From UBA11740 sp035635855 (GTDB lineage: Bacteria > Acidobacteriota > Blastocatellia > Pyrinomonadales > Pyrinomonadaceae): a stretch of DNA of 64,000 nucleotides. The notes under the pieces are model-generated. The model saw only the letters and a list, made by a program, of their open reading frames with translations, made no database searches and was not told where the DNA came from. The position numbers and the translations under genes were made by a program. Shown here in pieces: positions 1 to 8,883 of this stretch. Numbering within the stretch: position 1 is the stretch's first letter; each line of letters opens with the position of its first letter. The DNA is taken from positions 1 to 64,000 of the forward strand of contig DASQAF010000003.1 in the NCBI GenBank assembly GCA_035635855.1, in the 5' to 3' direction.

Positions 1-285
1 GACACCAATTTGGGTCTTGTTCAGTGCCGGATTGGACTCTCCTGGCAACCCGAAACAGTGCGTTGGCACTGTCCCCGAGGTATCGTTTTGCTCCCAGTTG
101 TTGATATGGATGTCCGGCTCCCATTTAACCTAATTTGGAAAAAGGACAATTCGTCGCCATTGCTGCAGAGATTCGTGGCTCAGGTAGAAGCGTTAGGACG
201 GAAAGAATCAATGCGAGCTGACGGCATCAAGGGAACAGGCAAACACGGTGACAGCCGGAGAGCCCGCGCTCCGACGCCCGCTTAG
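1..285 (+). CDS. LysR-family transcriptional regulator, C-terminal fragment (5' end outside window)
   Basis: The reading frame is open from base 1 and ends at 285, so only the last ~95 codons of a gene are visible. Motifs match the end of a LysR effector-binding domain: a GIGLSWQPETVR stretch (typical GlGvxlvPesv), then VDMDVRLPFNLIWKKDNSSP and LLQRFVAQVEAL, which corresponds to the usual LxWRxDNxSPxLxxF tail. The DNA-binding half would lie upstream of the window. It reads towards the AraC gene that follows. The last ~25 residues are low complexity and unlike the family. LysR assignment is by motif only. Confidence 0.6.
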   Translation, partial: DTNLGLVQCRIGLSWQPETVRWHCPRGIVLLPVVDMDVRLPFNLIWKKDNSSPLLQRFVAQVEALGRKESMRADGIKGTGKHGDSRRARAPTPA

Positions 286-437
286 CAGCGTGACTCATTG
301 CTGTCCGACGCTCGGGAACACAAACTTATGGTGTTAGACTAGCGGAAAACCAGCGGTCGCTTCGCGGCGCGGCGTCGTAATGACGCGGACGAGTCACCAA
401 GAAGCGTGATTAATCGAAAGAGGCGCAGATTGGGGTT

Positions 438-1424
438 TTGAAAGACGTTTCCCTCAATAATCAAACTGGAGCCTCGGCGGTGCGTCTTGCTAAGTCGGGC
501 CCGCTGATGTTTGGCTCATCATTGGCCAATGTGTTTAGTGCGCCGGCCTACGATTGCAGAGCTTTAGGTCACGACCAAAAGCCTGAGTTCGCGGTGACGC
601 GTCTCCGCTCAGGCCCGCGAGAGATGGAGAAGGCCCCGCAGTACCCCGCTGATAACGCCATCCTCATCTGTGTCTCGCTTACGCCGTCAGCGGTCGGGCA
701 ATGGAGAGCACGATACGACGGGCGCGAGGTTGGAGTCACACGAGCGATCCCATTCGCGACGACATATATCGATCTGAATTGTCCGATGGAGATGTGGGTT
801 CGTGGCCCATTCGATTATTTGCACTATTACTTTTCCAAGGAATTGCTCATTCGGATTGCGCTGGACAACGGCGTATCACCCGCGTTTCAACTTCAAGAAG
901 TATTCTTCATCGAGGACCTGGTCGTGGCTCAAATGACAAAGAGCATTCTCACCCCTGTCAGGCACAGAGAGCCTCTCGATCGGTTGGCACTAGACCATAT
1001 CGCGATGGTGCTCGGCGCCCACACTTTGCAGCACCATTGCGGTACGCCGAAGTTCGCGAGCAGTCCACGACAAGGTCTCGAGGCGTGGCAAAAGCTCCGT
1101 ACCGAGGAGATGCTGCGGGCAAGTCTCGAGGGAAATATCTCTGTCGACGAATTAGCAATTGCGTGCTCGCTTTCGGCAAGTCACTTCGCCCGCCGTTTCC
1201 GTCATAGTTTTGGGACGTCCGTTCATCAGTACTTGATCCGGCTTCGGATCGATCATGCAAAACACCTGCTTGCCGATAGCGATAAGCCTCTCGTAGAGAT
1301 CGCATTGCGATCTGGTTTTTATGACCAGGCATCCTTTACCAGGACCTTTAACCGGATCGAGCGCACGACTCCTTCACGTTGGCGGCGGTTCAATCAGAAT
1401 GGGGCAGGCGCCCACGACGAATAA
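438..1424 (+). CDS. AraC-family transcriptional regulator
   Basis: A 328-residue regulator. The C-terminal ~100 residues hold the two helix-turn-helix units of the AraC/XylS family: SVDELAIACSLSASHFARRF for the first and PLVEIALRSGFYDQASFTRTF for the second, followed by the conserved TPSRWRR end. The N-terminal ~200 residues should be the effector or dimerisation domain; no ligand can be read from it. The frame opens with TTG at 438; ATG at 507 (residue 24) is an alternative start, and neither has a strong ribosome site. It sits upstream of a cysteine hydrolase and two enoyl-CoA hydratase homologues on the same strand, so it is a candidate regulator of them (inference). Confidence 0.88.
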   Translation: MKDVSLNNQTGASAVRLAKSGPLMFGSSLANVFSAPAYDCRALGHDQKPEFAVTRLRSGPREMEKAPQYPADNAILICVSLTPSAVGQWRARYDGREVGVTRAIPFATTYIDLNCPMEMWVRGPFDYLHYYFSKELLIRIALDNGVSPAFQLQEVFFIEDLVVAQMTKSILTPVRHREPLDRLALDHIAMVLGAHTLQHHCGTPKFASSPRQGLEAWQKLRTEEMLRASLEGNISVDELAIACSLSASHFARRFRHSFGTSVHQYLIRLRIDHAKHLLADSDKPLVEIALRSGFYDQASFTRTFNRIERTTPSRWRRFNQNGAGAHDE

Positions 1425-1825
1425 TCTCACCTCCGAATACTGATGGCCAGCGGGTGAACAGCCGGTCGAAGTATCTCGCCGCTCGCACGATACGACACCG
1501 CAATTTCTTGGTTTCATCCGATTGGAAATTACAAAACGGGCCGGATTCTACAAGAGCCCGTCAGTCCCTCTATCTACCATGTTGAAAAAGTGAGGAGTCT
1601 AAACGGGTTCCGACATTACTGATCGGACGATAGCAACACACAAGTTAGATAAAGGACGACTCATTTTTAGGCAATTAAACAAACCAGCAAGATTCTGTAA
1701 GAGGGCAGCCAGCCTTGATCATACGATGAGTGGGACGAACATTATGACCTCGCAGAACGGAGATGCTTTCGTCGAGCTGTAAAAAGGTTGCCGCAGGAGA
1801 GGCACAAAAGGACAGAGGAGGAGTT
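1425..1825. other. non-coding stretch, nothing recognised
   Basis: About 400 bases between the AraC gene and the YcaC-like hydrolase. Short open frames exist but none has a credible start, ribosome site or family resemblance. It may hold the promoter of the hydrolase operon; no clear operator palindrome was seen. Confidence 0.4.
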
Positions 1826-2452
1826 ATGACGGCCGGTTCAACGCAGCGCCCTGAACGTCTGACAAGCAATAACACCCTGCTACTCCTGGTGGATCACCAG
1901 GTCGGTTTGTACACAGGCATTCGTGACATCGACGTCCTTCAACTCAAGCACAACATCGTTGGTCTGACACGAGCAATGCTCGTGCTCAAAGTGCCCGTGA
2001 TTGTGACCACGACCACTGAGAAAATGTGGGGACCGCTTATCCCCGAACTCGCCGAGGTTTTACCCGGCGTGCCGGTCATTGAACGCACTACGGTCAACGC
2101 CTGGGACGAGAAGCGTGTCGTGGATGCAGTCAAGGCGACTGGGCGCAAGAACCTCATCGTCACGGGCATTTCCACTGATGTGTGTCTCGCGTTCCCGGCC
2201 ATGGCTGCCCTTGCCGACGGCTTCCAGAGTTATGCAGTCATCGATGCATCGGGTGGCTTCAGTCAGACTCAGGTTGATATGGGAATCCTGCGCATGCAGC
2301 GCGCCGGTGTCATTCCCGTGTGCTATTCCAACGTCGCGGTTGAGATTTTGGCCGATAATGCGGCGCCGGAGGCTGAGGCCGTCTACGGCGCGCTCGGCAT
2401 GCCGTTCAGCGGCTTAGTTTTTGGCCTCAGGCAGTATTTTTCGCGAGCGTAG
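1826..2452 (+). CDS. YcaC-like isochorismatase-family cysteine hydrolase
   Basis: A 208-residue cysteine hydrolase of the isochorismatase fold, closest by eye to E. coli YcaC. Visible signatures: LLLLVDHQVGL with the catalytic Asp23, the TTTTEKMWGPLIPEL segment, NAWDEKRVVDAVKATGRK, and the ISTDVCLAFPA loop with nucleophile Cys120. The physiological substrate of YcaC-type enzymes is unknown; an amide or similar is expected. The ATG at 1826 is chosen over an upstream in-frame start because an AGGAGG-type site sits just before it. It precedes two enoyl-CoA hydratase homologues and may share their regulation. Confidence 0.88.
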   Translation: MTAGSTQRPERLTSNNTLLLLVDHQVGLYTGIRDIDVLQLKHNIVGLTRAMLVLKVPVIVTTTTEKMWGPLIPELAEVLPGVPVIERTTVNAWDEKRVVDAVKATGRKNLIVTGISTDVCLAFPAMAALADGFQSYAVIDASGGFSQTQVDMGILRMQRAGVIPVCYSNVAVEILADNAAPEAEAVYGALGMPFSGLVFGLRQYFSRA

Positions 2453-2620
2453 ATCGAGATTGAAGCAGTTTTGGAGTGGTGTGTATCCGTTGGAAGTTGT
2501 GAGCTGATGAGAAAACCAACAATTTTGCGCCAGGATCGCAACAGCGAATTGTTTTGATCGAAAAATGTCCGTGTAGAAGTGACATGAGAAAAACAAAGCG
2601 TTCCAAGTCAGGAGAACCCG

Positions 2621-3439
2621 ATGAACGCCGATGTTCTGACGACAAAAGTGGCCGACGGAATTGCGGTCATTACATTGGGCAGCCCCAAGCGCATCTATTT
2701 CGATGCTGAGATGGGCGACGTGCTCACCGAAGCGCTGGAGGGATTCGCGGGCGACGCTAACGTTTGTGTAGTCGTCGTAACCGGAGGCGCGCCCGGTTAT
2801 TTCAATCGTCATTTTAATATTCCTGCGCTTATCGAGATCGCCGAGTCCCTGCGCGCTTCCGGCCGCCAGTGGCCCGAGAACGCGACCTACAATGGGGGAT
2901 TCTTCGATAAGGCCATGGCGCTGTGCGAGAGCATGCCAAAACCAGTAATCGCGGCTATTTCCGGCACGGCCCTGGCCGGCGCTTTCGAGTTTGCGTTAGC
3001 TTGCGATCTTCGTATCGCTGAGGACGGCGAATACCTGATCGGATTGCCGGAGGCAGAGCTTGGTCTCCTTCCCGGCGCCGGCGGCACTCAAAGGCTGCCG
3101 CGCACCATCGGAATGCCAGCCGCGCTCATGCACATTCTCATGGGTAAGGCACTCAGTCCGCGTGAAGCCGAAAGGAAGGGCTTGGTGCACGAAACCGTCA
3201 GCGGTAAGGCCCTCGATCGCGCGATGGAGATCGCACGGCGCCTGTGTTCGCATACGCCGGAATCGCTTGCGTACATCAAGCGCCTCGTCCGCAACGCCAC
3301 CGAGACGCCGCTGGCGCAGGGATTGGCGCTCGAACGAAACCTTTTTCTGAAATTGTGTATCTCCGAAGCTGGGCTTGCGCGGATGCGTTCCTATGAAGAG
3401 AAGAAGATCACCTCGCCGGCCCGCTCATTCGAGATCTAA
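2621..3439 (+). CDS. enoyl-CoA hydratase/isomerase family protein (first of a tandem pair)
   Basis: A 272-residue crotonase-fold protein, the usual length for the family. Both catalytic-type glutamates are present: Glu in GAFEFALACD and Glu in LPEAELGLLPG, followed by GAGGTQRLPR. The first oxyanion-hole loop is unusual: instead of the common GxGxAFSAGxD it reads GGAPGYFNRHFNIPALIE, so chemistry other than simple hydration is possible. ATG 2621 has an AGGAGA site a few bases upstream. Eleven bases separate it from the next gene, a paralogue. Expected to act on a CoA thioester in the cytoplasm; substrate unknown. Confidence 0.85.
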   Translation: MNADVLTTKVADGIAVITLGSPKRIYFDAEMGDVLTEALEGFAGDANVCVVVVTGGAPGYFNRHFNIPALIEIAESLRASGRQWPENATYNGGFFDKAMALCESMPKPVIAAISGTALAGAFEFALACDLRIAEDGEYLIGLPEAELGLLPGAGGTQRLPRTIGMPAALMHILMGKALSPREAERKGLVHETVSGKALDRAMEIARRLCSHTPESLAYIKRLVRNATETPLAQGLALERNLFLKLCISEAGLARMRSYEEKKITSPARSFEI

Positions 3440-3450
3440 GGAGCGAAACC

Positions 3451-4299
3451 ATGACTGAGACTAAATCGACGGCACCCGTGCAGGTCATTGAGGAAACGTC
3501 TGCGTACTGGAGGGTCGTGTTCGACTATCCGCCTTTCAACGTTGTAGACGCCACCATCTTCGAAGGTCTCCAGGATTTGCTGACACGTATGGACGCCAGC
3601 CCGAGCCTGCGCGTCGTAGTATTCGAGAGCGCGAATCCTGAGTTCTACCTTGCCCACTTTGATTTGACCGGCAAGATCGGAAACATCATGACAGCTGTCG
3701 GGCCTTCCGGCCTCCCGATCCTTTTGGATACATTCGTCCGTCTCACCAAGTCACCCGTGGTCAGCATCGCGAAGATCCGAGGCTGCGTCCGGGGCGTGAG
3801 CAGCGAGTTCGTCCTCGCCTGCGACATGCGCTTCGTGTCGCGCGAGAACACGCGATTGGGCCAGCCCGAAGTCGGCGTGGGACTGCATCCAGGCGGCGGC
3901 GGCGCGGAACGCCTCCCACACCTGGTCGGCCGCGGGCGCGCGCTTGAAATCGTTCTCGGCGCGAACGACTTCGATGGGGATACCGCGGAACGATACGGAT
4001 ACGTCAACCGAGCACTTCCGGACGCGGAGCTGGACAGCTTCGTCGACGCGCTCGCGCGCCGGATTGCATCTTTTGACCGGAATGCGATTGCGGCGGCGAA
4101 GAATCTTATTAATCAAGTCTCGTTGCCATCCGCCGATCGACTCCTCGACGCCCTTACCTCCTTTACGACCGCGCTGACGTGGCCTGAAGCACAGCAGCGA
4201 ATCCAAACTCTGTTGGATCGCGGGCTCCAACGGGAAGTCGACTTCGAGACTCGGTGGCCCGCGGCGCTCGATACACTGCTTGAGGCAACGGATATTTAG
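3451..4299 (+). CDS. enoyl-CoA hydratase/isomerase family protein (second of a tandem pair)
   Basis: A 282-residue crotonase-fold protein. Conserved points: ESANPEFYLAHFDL in place of the standard oxyanion loop, VRGVSSEFVLACDMRF with one catalytic-type Glu, LGQPEVGVGLHPG with the second, and GGGAERLPHLVGRGRALE. It shares with its upstream paralogue the aberrant loop with a His-Phe in place of Gly-Ala-Asp, so the two belong to the same divergent subgroup. AAGGAG lies ahead of ATG 3451. Probably co-transcribed with the first copy. Substrate cannot be inferred. Confidence 0.85.
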   Translation: MTETKSTAPVQVIEETSAYWRVVFDYPPFNVVDATIFEGLQDLLTRMDASPSLRVVVFESANPEFYLAHFDLTGKIGNIMTAVGPSGLPILLDTFVRLTKSPVVSIAKIRGCVRGVSSEFVLACDMRFVSRENTRLGQPEVGVGLHPGGGGAERLPHLVGRGRALEIVLGANDFDGDTAERYGYVNRALPDAELDSFVDALARRIASFDRNAIAAAKNLINQVSLPSADRLLDALTSFTTALTWPEAQQRIQTLLDRGLQREVDFETRWPAALDTLLEATDI

Positions 4300-4379
4300 T
4301 CCGTTGCCCAGCCCACTCTGTGGCGAGTTCAGACGAGAATCTCAGTTGACCAGCCCAGACTATTTTGGGCTGCACCAAA

Positions 4380-6362
4380 TCATCTCGGACGCAGCACCCG
4401 AGGGCCGCTAATAAAACCGGGTATGTTGTTACCGTAGACCGCGTGCAGGGCGTCGAGTTTCTGCTGATCCTTTGCTTTCTTCTGAGTATCGGGCACTGAT
4501 CTCACCCTTGGCCTTCGAGCACGCAGTGCCAGTGATCGCGTTGGCAGAGCTGCTACCTGTCTCGGAGCAGCGAAGCTCAGGGGCACTTTATTATGCGAGA
4601 TAGACTTCTGCGGAATTCTGGCATCGAAAGTCTGGCGCTGGGCCGGGGTCATTCCTTTGACCAACTGAGCGAAGCCGACCTCAGGCTCCTCTCCTTCCGC
4701 CTGCGGGCCGATGGTGGTGGTGCCAATAACACGAGGCGGCCTGGTGGTGCGAGTCGTGGCAGTGCTTAAAGTGCCATGTGGCTGAAACACTCTTCCGGAA
4801 ATTGTCCATTTCAGATGCAACTCACCATTGACCATCTCGCCCTCACCCGACTGAGGCACTGGCATGGTAAATGAAACGAGCACTCCCTGATTTTGCGCTA
4901 CTGACATGCCAGCGGTAGCTTGACCGAGTTCTGATTCGAAAACGGTAGCGGGAGAAACGCCCACTGACGATGCACCCGGTCTCCAGGGTAATCGAAAACT
5001 GTATGTATTGCCCTGCAAATCGTCCAGGTAATGTTGCTCGTCACTACAGAAACCTTCGTCGCCAAACCTGCGCACGAAAATCGCCCAGGTCTCATCAGAT
5101 GGATCGTCCTTCACTCGTATGGCCATGGCCCAAACCGGGTGTAGCTCGCTGGCGCAACTATGCGGGCAATCAAGACTGATCAATCCCGTTACAATGGCGA
5201 ACGCTCCGGGGTTTCCGGATGCGTTCGTTATCATGCCGTTCGCGGAGCTAAAGCCATCTCTGTCGACTGCCTCGTGGAATGAGTTCCACCAGGGAGTCTC
5301 AAAATGATCTATGGTTTCATCCGAAGAGAACTCCAGCTTCATGCTTTTTCTCATCGCTTCGGCCTTAACCTTATTTTGCGTGGTCATGCCCGCGTCGTCT
5401 TGTCTTACTAACCTGAAGTTGTAATCGTCGTCGCAGACATCGCAGGACTTGTCATTCCAAAAGATGGTTCCCTCATAGGTGCCTGCCGCCCAATTGTGAT
5501 GTCCATCATTGCCATGCAGGGAGCATAGAGTCCCGTTGTCTTCCGAGGTCGGCTGCGTGGTGCATGGAGACGAATAAGGGTTCCCTCCTCCACATTGGCT
5601 GGCATCCGGCAGCTCGCCTCGATTAGTTATTTGCCTTCCCCACATCGGGTTGAACAGAATCAAATTGTCGTCAACCTGAGGGTTATTCGGGGTGACGGTG
5701 TTCACTGAGATATCAAACGGAGCAACGTTGCCCGTTGGTAGCGTTCCCCCGTGGGTGATGGTTATGACGACAAACGCGTGTTCAACCCATCCATTCCCAA
5801 TCCGGCACTGACCTTGTGTGCCTTCGTCCTGTCCCCAATAGCCGTTATCGCCATAGCCATCGTCTTCATAGCCCAGCCACAAGTGTTGCTTTCTCGGCTC
5901 CGTGATCGCCTTAACAGTGAAGGTGTGGCCTTTTTCGATCAAGATGCGCGCGAACCTTGAGAGATCATTAGCCGGCAATTGCCCGATGGCCCCGGGGATT
6001 AAGATCATGCCGTGATAAAGTTGGTCAGATTCAGGTAGGGGGTCCAGGTACCGTTTCCAAGTCTTCCCATGCCCGCCGGTTTGCACGCAACCGCCGGCCG
6101 TGACCCTCACCTGGTCACCCGGTTGGAAACGGATTTGTTGAAATTCAATTATTGGTTTCTTCACGTTTGGCTCGTCTATGCGCCAGGTTTCTGTGTTCCC
6201 GCTGACGGTGTGTGTAACCTTACCGTCAGGTTCTTGCGGTGGAGAGGCAAATGTTCCGTACGGTTGATATGAAAGCGCAACTGCGAAAAGAAGCGAAGCT
6301 GCGAGCAGCGCCAATACAGCTGGCGCTCGAACGAATGCAGACGGATGGGTGGTCTTTCTCAT
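4380..6362 (-). CDS. large secreted protein of unknown function
   Basis: About 660 residues. ATG at 6362 is preceded by GAGGAG, and the product starts with a signal peptide (MRKTTHPSAF then a hydrophobic stretch ending near SYQPYGTFA). No named domain is recognised. Visible features: a segment QVRVTAGGCVQTGGHGKTW, an Asp/Gly/Tyr-rich YEDDGYGDNGYWGQDEGT stretch that could bind calcium or sugar, and a region LISLDCPHSCASELHPVWAM. The last resembles LVLDCGHGITHDC..LEIHPVYSI in the protein encoded just upstream, so the two share a module. The C-terminal ~100 residues are basic and may be processed. Probably an extracellular or surface protein. Confidence 0.7.
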   Translation of the reverse strand: MRKTTHPSAFVRAPAVLALLAASLLFAVALSYQPYGTFASPPQEPDGKVTHTVSGNTETWRIDEPNVKKPIIEFQQIRFQPGDQVRVTAGGCVQTGGHGKTWKRYLDPLPESDQLYHGMILIPGAIGQLPANDLSRFARILIEKGHTFTVKAITEPRKQHLWLGYEDDGYGDNGYWGQDEGTQGQCRIGNGWVEHAFVVITITHGGTLPTGNVAPFDISVNTVTPNNPQVDDNLILFNPMWGRQITNRGELPDASQCGGGNPYSSPCTTQPTSEDNGTLCSLHGNDGHHNWAAGTYEGTIFWNDKSCDVCDDDYNFRLVRQDDAGMTTQNKVKAEAMRKSMKLEFSSDETIDHFETPWWNSFHEAVDRDGFSSANGMITNASGNPGAFAIVTGLISLDCPHSCASELHPVWAMAIRVKDDPSDETWAIFVRRFGDEGFCSDEQHYLDDLQGNTYSFRLPWRPGASSVGVSPATVFESELGQATAGMSVAQNQGVLVSFTMPVPQSGEGEMVNGELHLKWTISGRVFQPHGTLSTATTRTTRPPRVIGTTTIGPQAEGEEPEVGFAQLVKGMTPAQRQTFDARIPQKSISHNKVPLSFAAPRQVAALPTRSLALRARRPRVRSVPDTQKKAKDQQKLDALHAVYGNNIPGFISGPRVLRPR

Positions 6363-6441
6363 ATTCTTACTCCTCTCTGGCAGATTGCCGAAAAAAGCTA
6401 TTAAGCTTCGGAGACAAAAACGATCAGAAAAGAATCGGACG

Positions 6442-8556
6442 CTAGCGCTCGGGCACGACATCTCCGACGGACACCGGTAATGCCGGCCTGCTCAGACATA
6501 GTCTGAGAAGTTGTTGCGCCTTGCTTATTTGCTGAAGCAAATCGCGCTCTGTGGCTCGAGCGTCCTTAAGGTCCAGTTGAATTGCCTGTTTCTCTTGAGC
6601 AGGAGCTCTGCTGTAAGCGGATTCCAGGCGACGAATTTCCGCTTGATTCTCTTTCAGGGATCTCTGTAGGTTTGCTAAATTCGCCTTTTCCCCTTTGCAT
6701 CTCTCCGGAACTTCGACAGCGCGATCATACAGCTTTTCCCATCTTTGAGCGCCAAAACCACCGGTAAAATTGATCTTATTAAGGGTGGTCGGCGAGTCCG
6801 TGCGGCGGCTATGATCGCTGCGGAGACTGAGGGTGCCATTACCTCGGAGAGTTCCCAGAGGGATGTCCGCCCAGTCGCCTGTAATGCTGGTTTCGCCGGC
6901 AGTAGTTCCTGGCTGAATCGTACCCTGAAAGATATTGGCAAAAGTTAGTCCGCGATCCCGACTAAGTCCCAACCACCAAACTGTATTGCCTACTTGATGA
7001 ACGTAATAGGTTCCTACATCAGTTGCTGCCCAGACGCCGGTTAGGTCGGCGTTGGGACGACGTGGGGCAAAATCCTGAAGGACATCAATAGAGTAAACCG
7101 GATGGATCTCCAGGTTATTTGGGTCTCCATCGTCGTCGGCGCAGTCATGCGTGATTCCATGACCGCAGTCCAGCACCAGGACTCCACTGATTCTCACGCG
7201 TGCAGCTACAGGAAGGGAGCCGACAAACCCGTTCATGGGAAATCCGTTCCACAGAACGCTGTTGGCGCCATTCTCATTCCACCCTGGCAATAGGGCCCGG
7301 CGACCGCCGTCAGTCCTGCCATACATCATTGCTTCAGAGTGTACGCTGTTTTGGGAGCCATTCAATTTGGCAATGACGCCGTTGACAGGCCAGTAGAGCC
7401 AGCCGTCACTCCTGTTCCAAAAGTTGGGCTGTTGCGCATCGAGCTTGACGCGGTCTATCCGTACATTGAAGTCGATGTCCCCGTCATAATTGCCGTCACC
7501 GCCATTCCAGGTTTTGATGAAGTCCGAATAGTTACGGCCGGCATTGGCAGGATAAGCCAGAGTCAAGGGCGTGCTAACGGTTCCAAAGACTACGACATTG
7601 TCTTTCTGGGGCTTCAAGTTGTCGTACAAAGTGCTGTCATCGTTCTTTTTCACCCGATTGAATTTGCAACGGATATCATTCGACGCGGCGGTTATGCTGT
7701 CACAGGAGGGAGGATTTCTCGGAACCACAATCGTCAATCGTTTTCCGTTAAAGCCACCCGTCTGGGTTTGCGTCTCGAGGACGTTGCCCAAAGGGAATCC
7801 GATCGGAATGATCCGCAAAGTCAGAGTACCGCTCGGTAAGGATTTCCCTCGAGGAACACCTGCCCACGTTCCGACAATTGTATTGTCTTGAATCGTTCCC
7901 CGAAAGACATTTGTAAAACGCAAGCCTTGCTGAAAGTCAGTGACACCTTGTGGCGCATCGTTGCTCAAACCAGCCCACCAAATTGTGCTTCCAAGCTGCC
8001 GCAGATAATAGATTCCCCCATCGTCGGCAGTCCAGGTTCCGGTTAAATCGAACGGCGGTGGCGGCGGCGCTAATGGCGGAGATACCACTGGAACTGTATT
8101 TACAGGATTTCCCCTCGCCCTGACACGTTCCCAATGACCTGCTATAAATTGCCCGTTTTGTATGTTGTTACGCGCCCAGAAAAAACCTTGACGGTTAGTG
8201 CTGAAGACCGAGATATAAGATACCTTGTCGCTAAAATTATATTTTGATAAATCGGGACAGTCTTCCAGCAAATCTACCGATATCCCGTAACCGCCTTTGT
8301 CGCCGGCGTGTTCGTATATTATGGCTCCCAGCCCTTTCGGTACTCTTATTGAGGAAGCGATATCGTTGAAGTCAGAGCCTAATCTATGATCACCGACGCT
8401 GATTGTCTGGCTGCGTCCTCCAAAGTTTGGATTTTCATAGATCACAACGCTTTGGCTGTAAGCGATTGGACAGATCAAAAAACCCAGCAGAATAGAAAAT
8501 AGAAACGCCATTTTTCGTTGTTCCATGTCCCGGATTTTGCCGGCATTGTAATTCAT
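6442..8556 (-). CDS. secreted beta/gamma-crystallin-domain protein with duplicated DLTG(T/V)W module
   Basis: About 704 residues. ATG at 8556 is chosen because AAAGGAGA lies upstream; a signal peptide (MAFLFSILLGFLICPIAYSQ) follows. Residues ~35-120 form a beta/gamma-crystallin Greek-key domain (VVIYENPNFGGRSQTI and IIYEHAGDKGGYGISVDL). Two copies of a module follow, one near residue 170 (DLTGTWTADDGGIYYLRQLG) and one near 520 (DLTGVWAATDVGTYYVHQVG), each with a Trp-Trp pair and a later GTWAGVP or GDWADIP motif. Between them is a ~300-residue region with LDCGHG..EIHPVYSIDV shared with the downstream gene. A coiled-coil-like helix lies near the C-terminus. No reaction can be assigned; a calcium- or carbohydrate-linked surface role is a guess. 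Confidence 0.75.
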   Translation of the reverse strand: MNYNAGKIRDMEQRKMAFLFSILLGFLICPIAYSQSVVIYENPNFGGRSQTISVGDHRLGSDFNDIASSIRVPKGLGAIIYEHAGDKGGYGISVDLLEDCPDLSKYNFSDKVSYISVFSTNRQGFFWARNNIQNGQFIAGHWERVRARGNPVNTVPVVSPPLAPPPPPFDLTGTWTADDGGIYYLRQLGSTIWWAGLSNDAPQGVTDFQQGLRFTNVFRGTIQDNTIVGTWAGVPRGKSLPSGTLTLRIIPIGFPLGNVLETQTQTGGFNGKRLTIVVPRNPPSCDSITAASNDIRCKFNRVKKNDDSTLYDNLKPQKDNVVVFGTVSTPLTLAYPANAGRNYSDFIKTWNGGDGNYDGDIDFNVRIDRVKLDAQQPNFWNRSDGWLYWPVNGVIAKLNGSQNSVHSEAMMYGRTDGGRRALLPGWNENGANSVLWNGFPMNGFVGSLPVAARVRISGVLVLDCGHGITHDCADDDGDPNNLEIHPVYSIDVLQDFAPRRPNADLTGVWAATDVGTYYVHQVGNTVWWLGLSRDRGLTFANIFQGTIQPGTTAGETSITGDWADIPLGTLRGNGTLSLRSDHSRRTDSPTTLNKINFTGGFGAQRWEKLYDRAVEVPERCKGEKANLANLQRSLKENQAEIRRLESAYSRAPAQEKQAIQLDLKDARATERDLLQQISKAQQLLRLCLSRPALPVSVGDVVPER

Positions 8557-8756
8557 GCCGTCTCCTTTCACAAAAATTTTTCGAGTGCCAGCCAGAACCC
8601 TTGACTTAAGATGACGAGACGATGATACACGCACAGTTTTACGACCGGATGAATTCGCCGATTGAGATTATTCTATCTGTCCGGCATTACGTTTCTGTCG
8701 ATGTGGAAAAAATAGTGCCGAGTTTGTAGGCTTGCGGCTTTGAATGAAAGAAGATC

Positions 8757-8869
8757 GCCACAGATACATAGAGTCACAGAGATCGGAATCAAGCAGAAAT
8801 GCCAACAACCCTTACTCTCTTTGTGCTCGTCTTTCTCCGTGTCTCTGTGGCTCCGTGTCTCTGTGGCTA
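8757..8869. repeat. intergenic palindrome, CACAGAG/CTCTGTG type
   Basis: Left arm GCCACAGATACATAGAGTCA is mirrored by a right arm rich in GTGTCTCTGTGGC, so the transcript folds into a long imperfect hairpin. It fills most of the ~330 bases upstream of the crystallin-protein gene and after the DAHP synthase gene. Same family as copies near 15.3, 17.8, 23.2 and 62.5 kb. Confidence 0.7.
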
Positions 8870-8883
8870 ATTTTATTTCTTCA

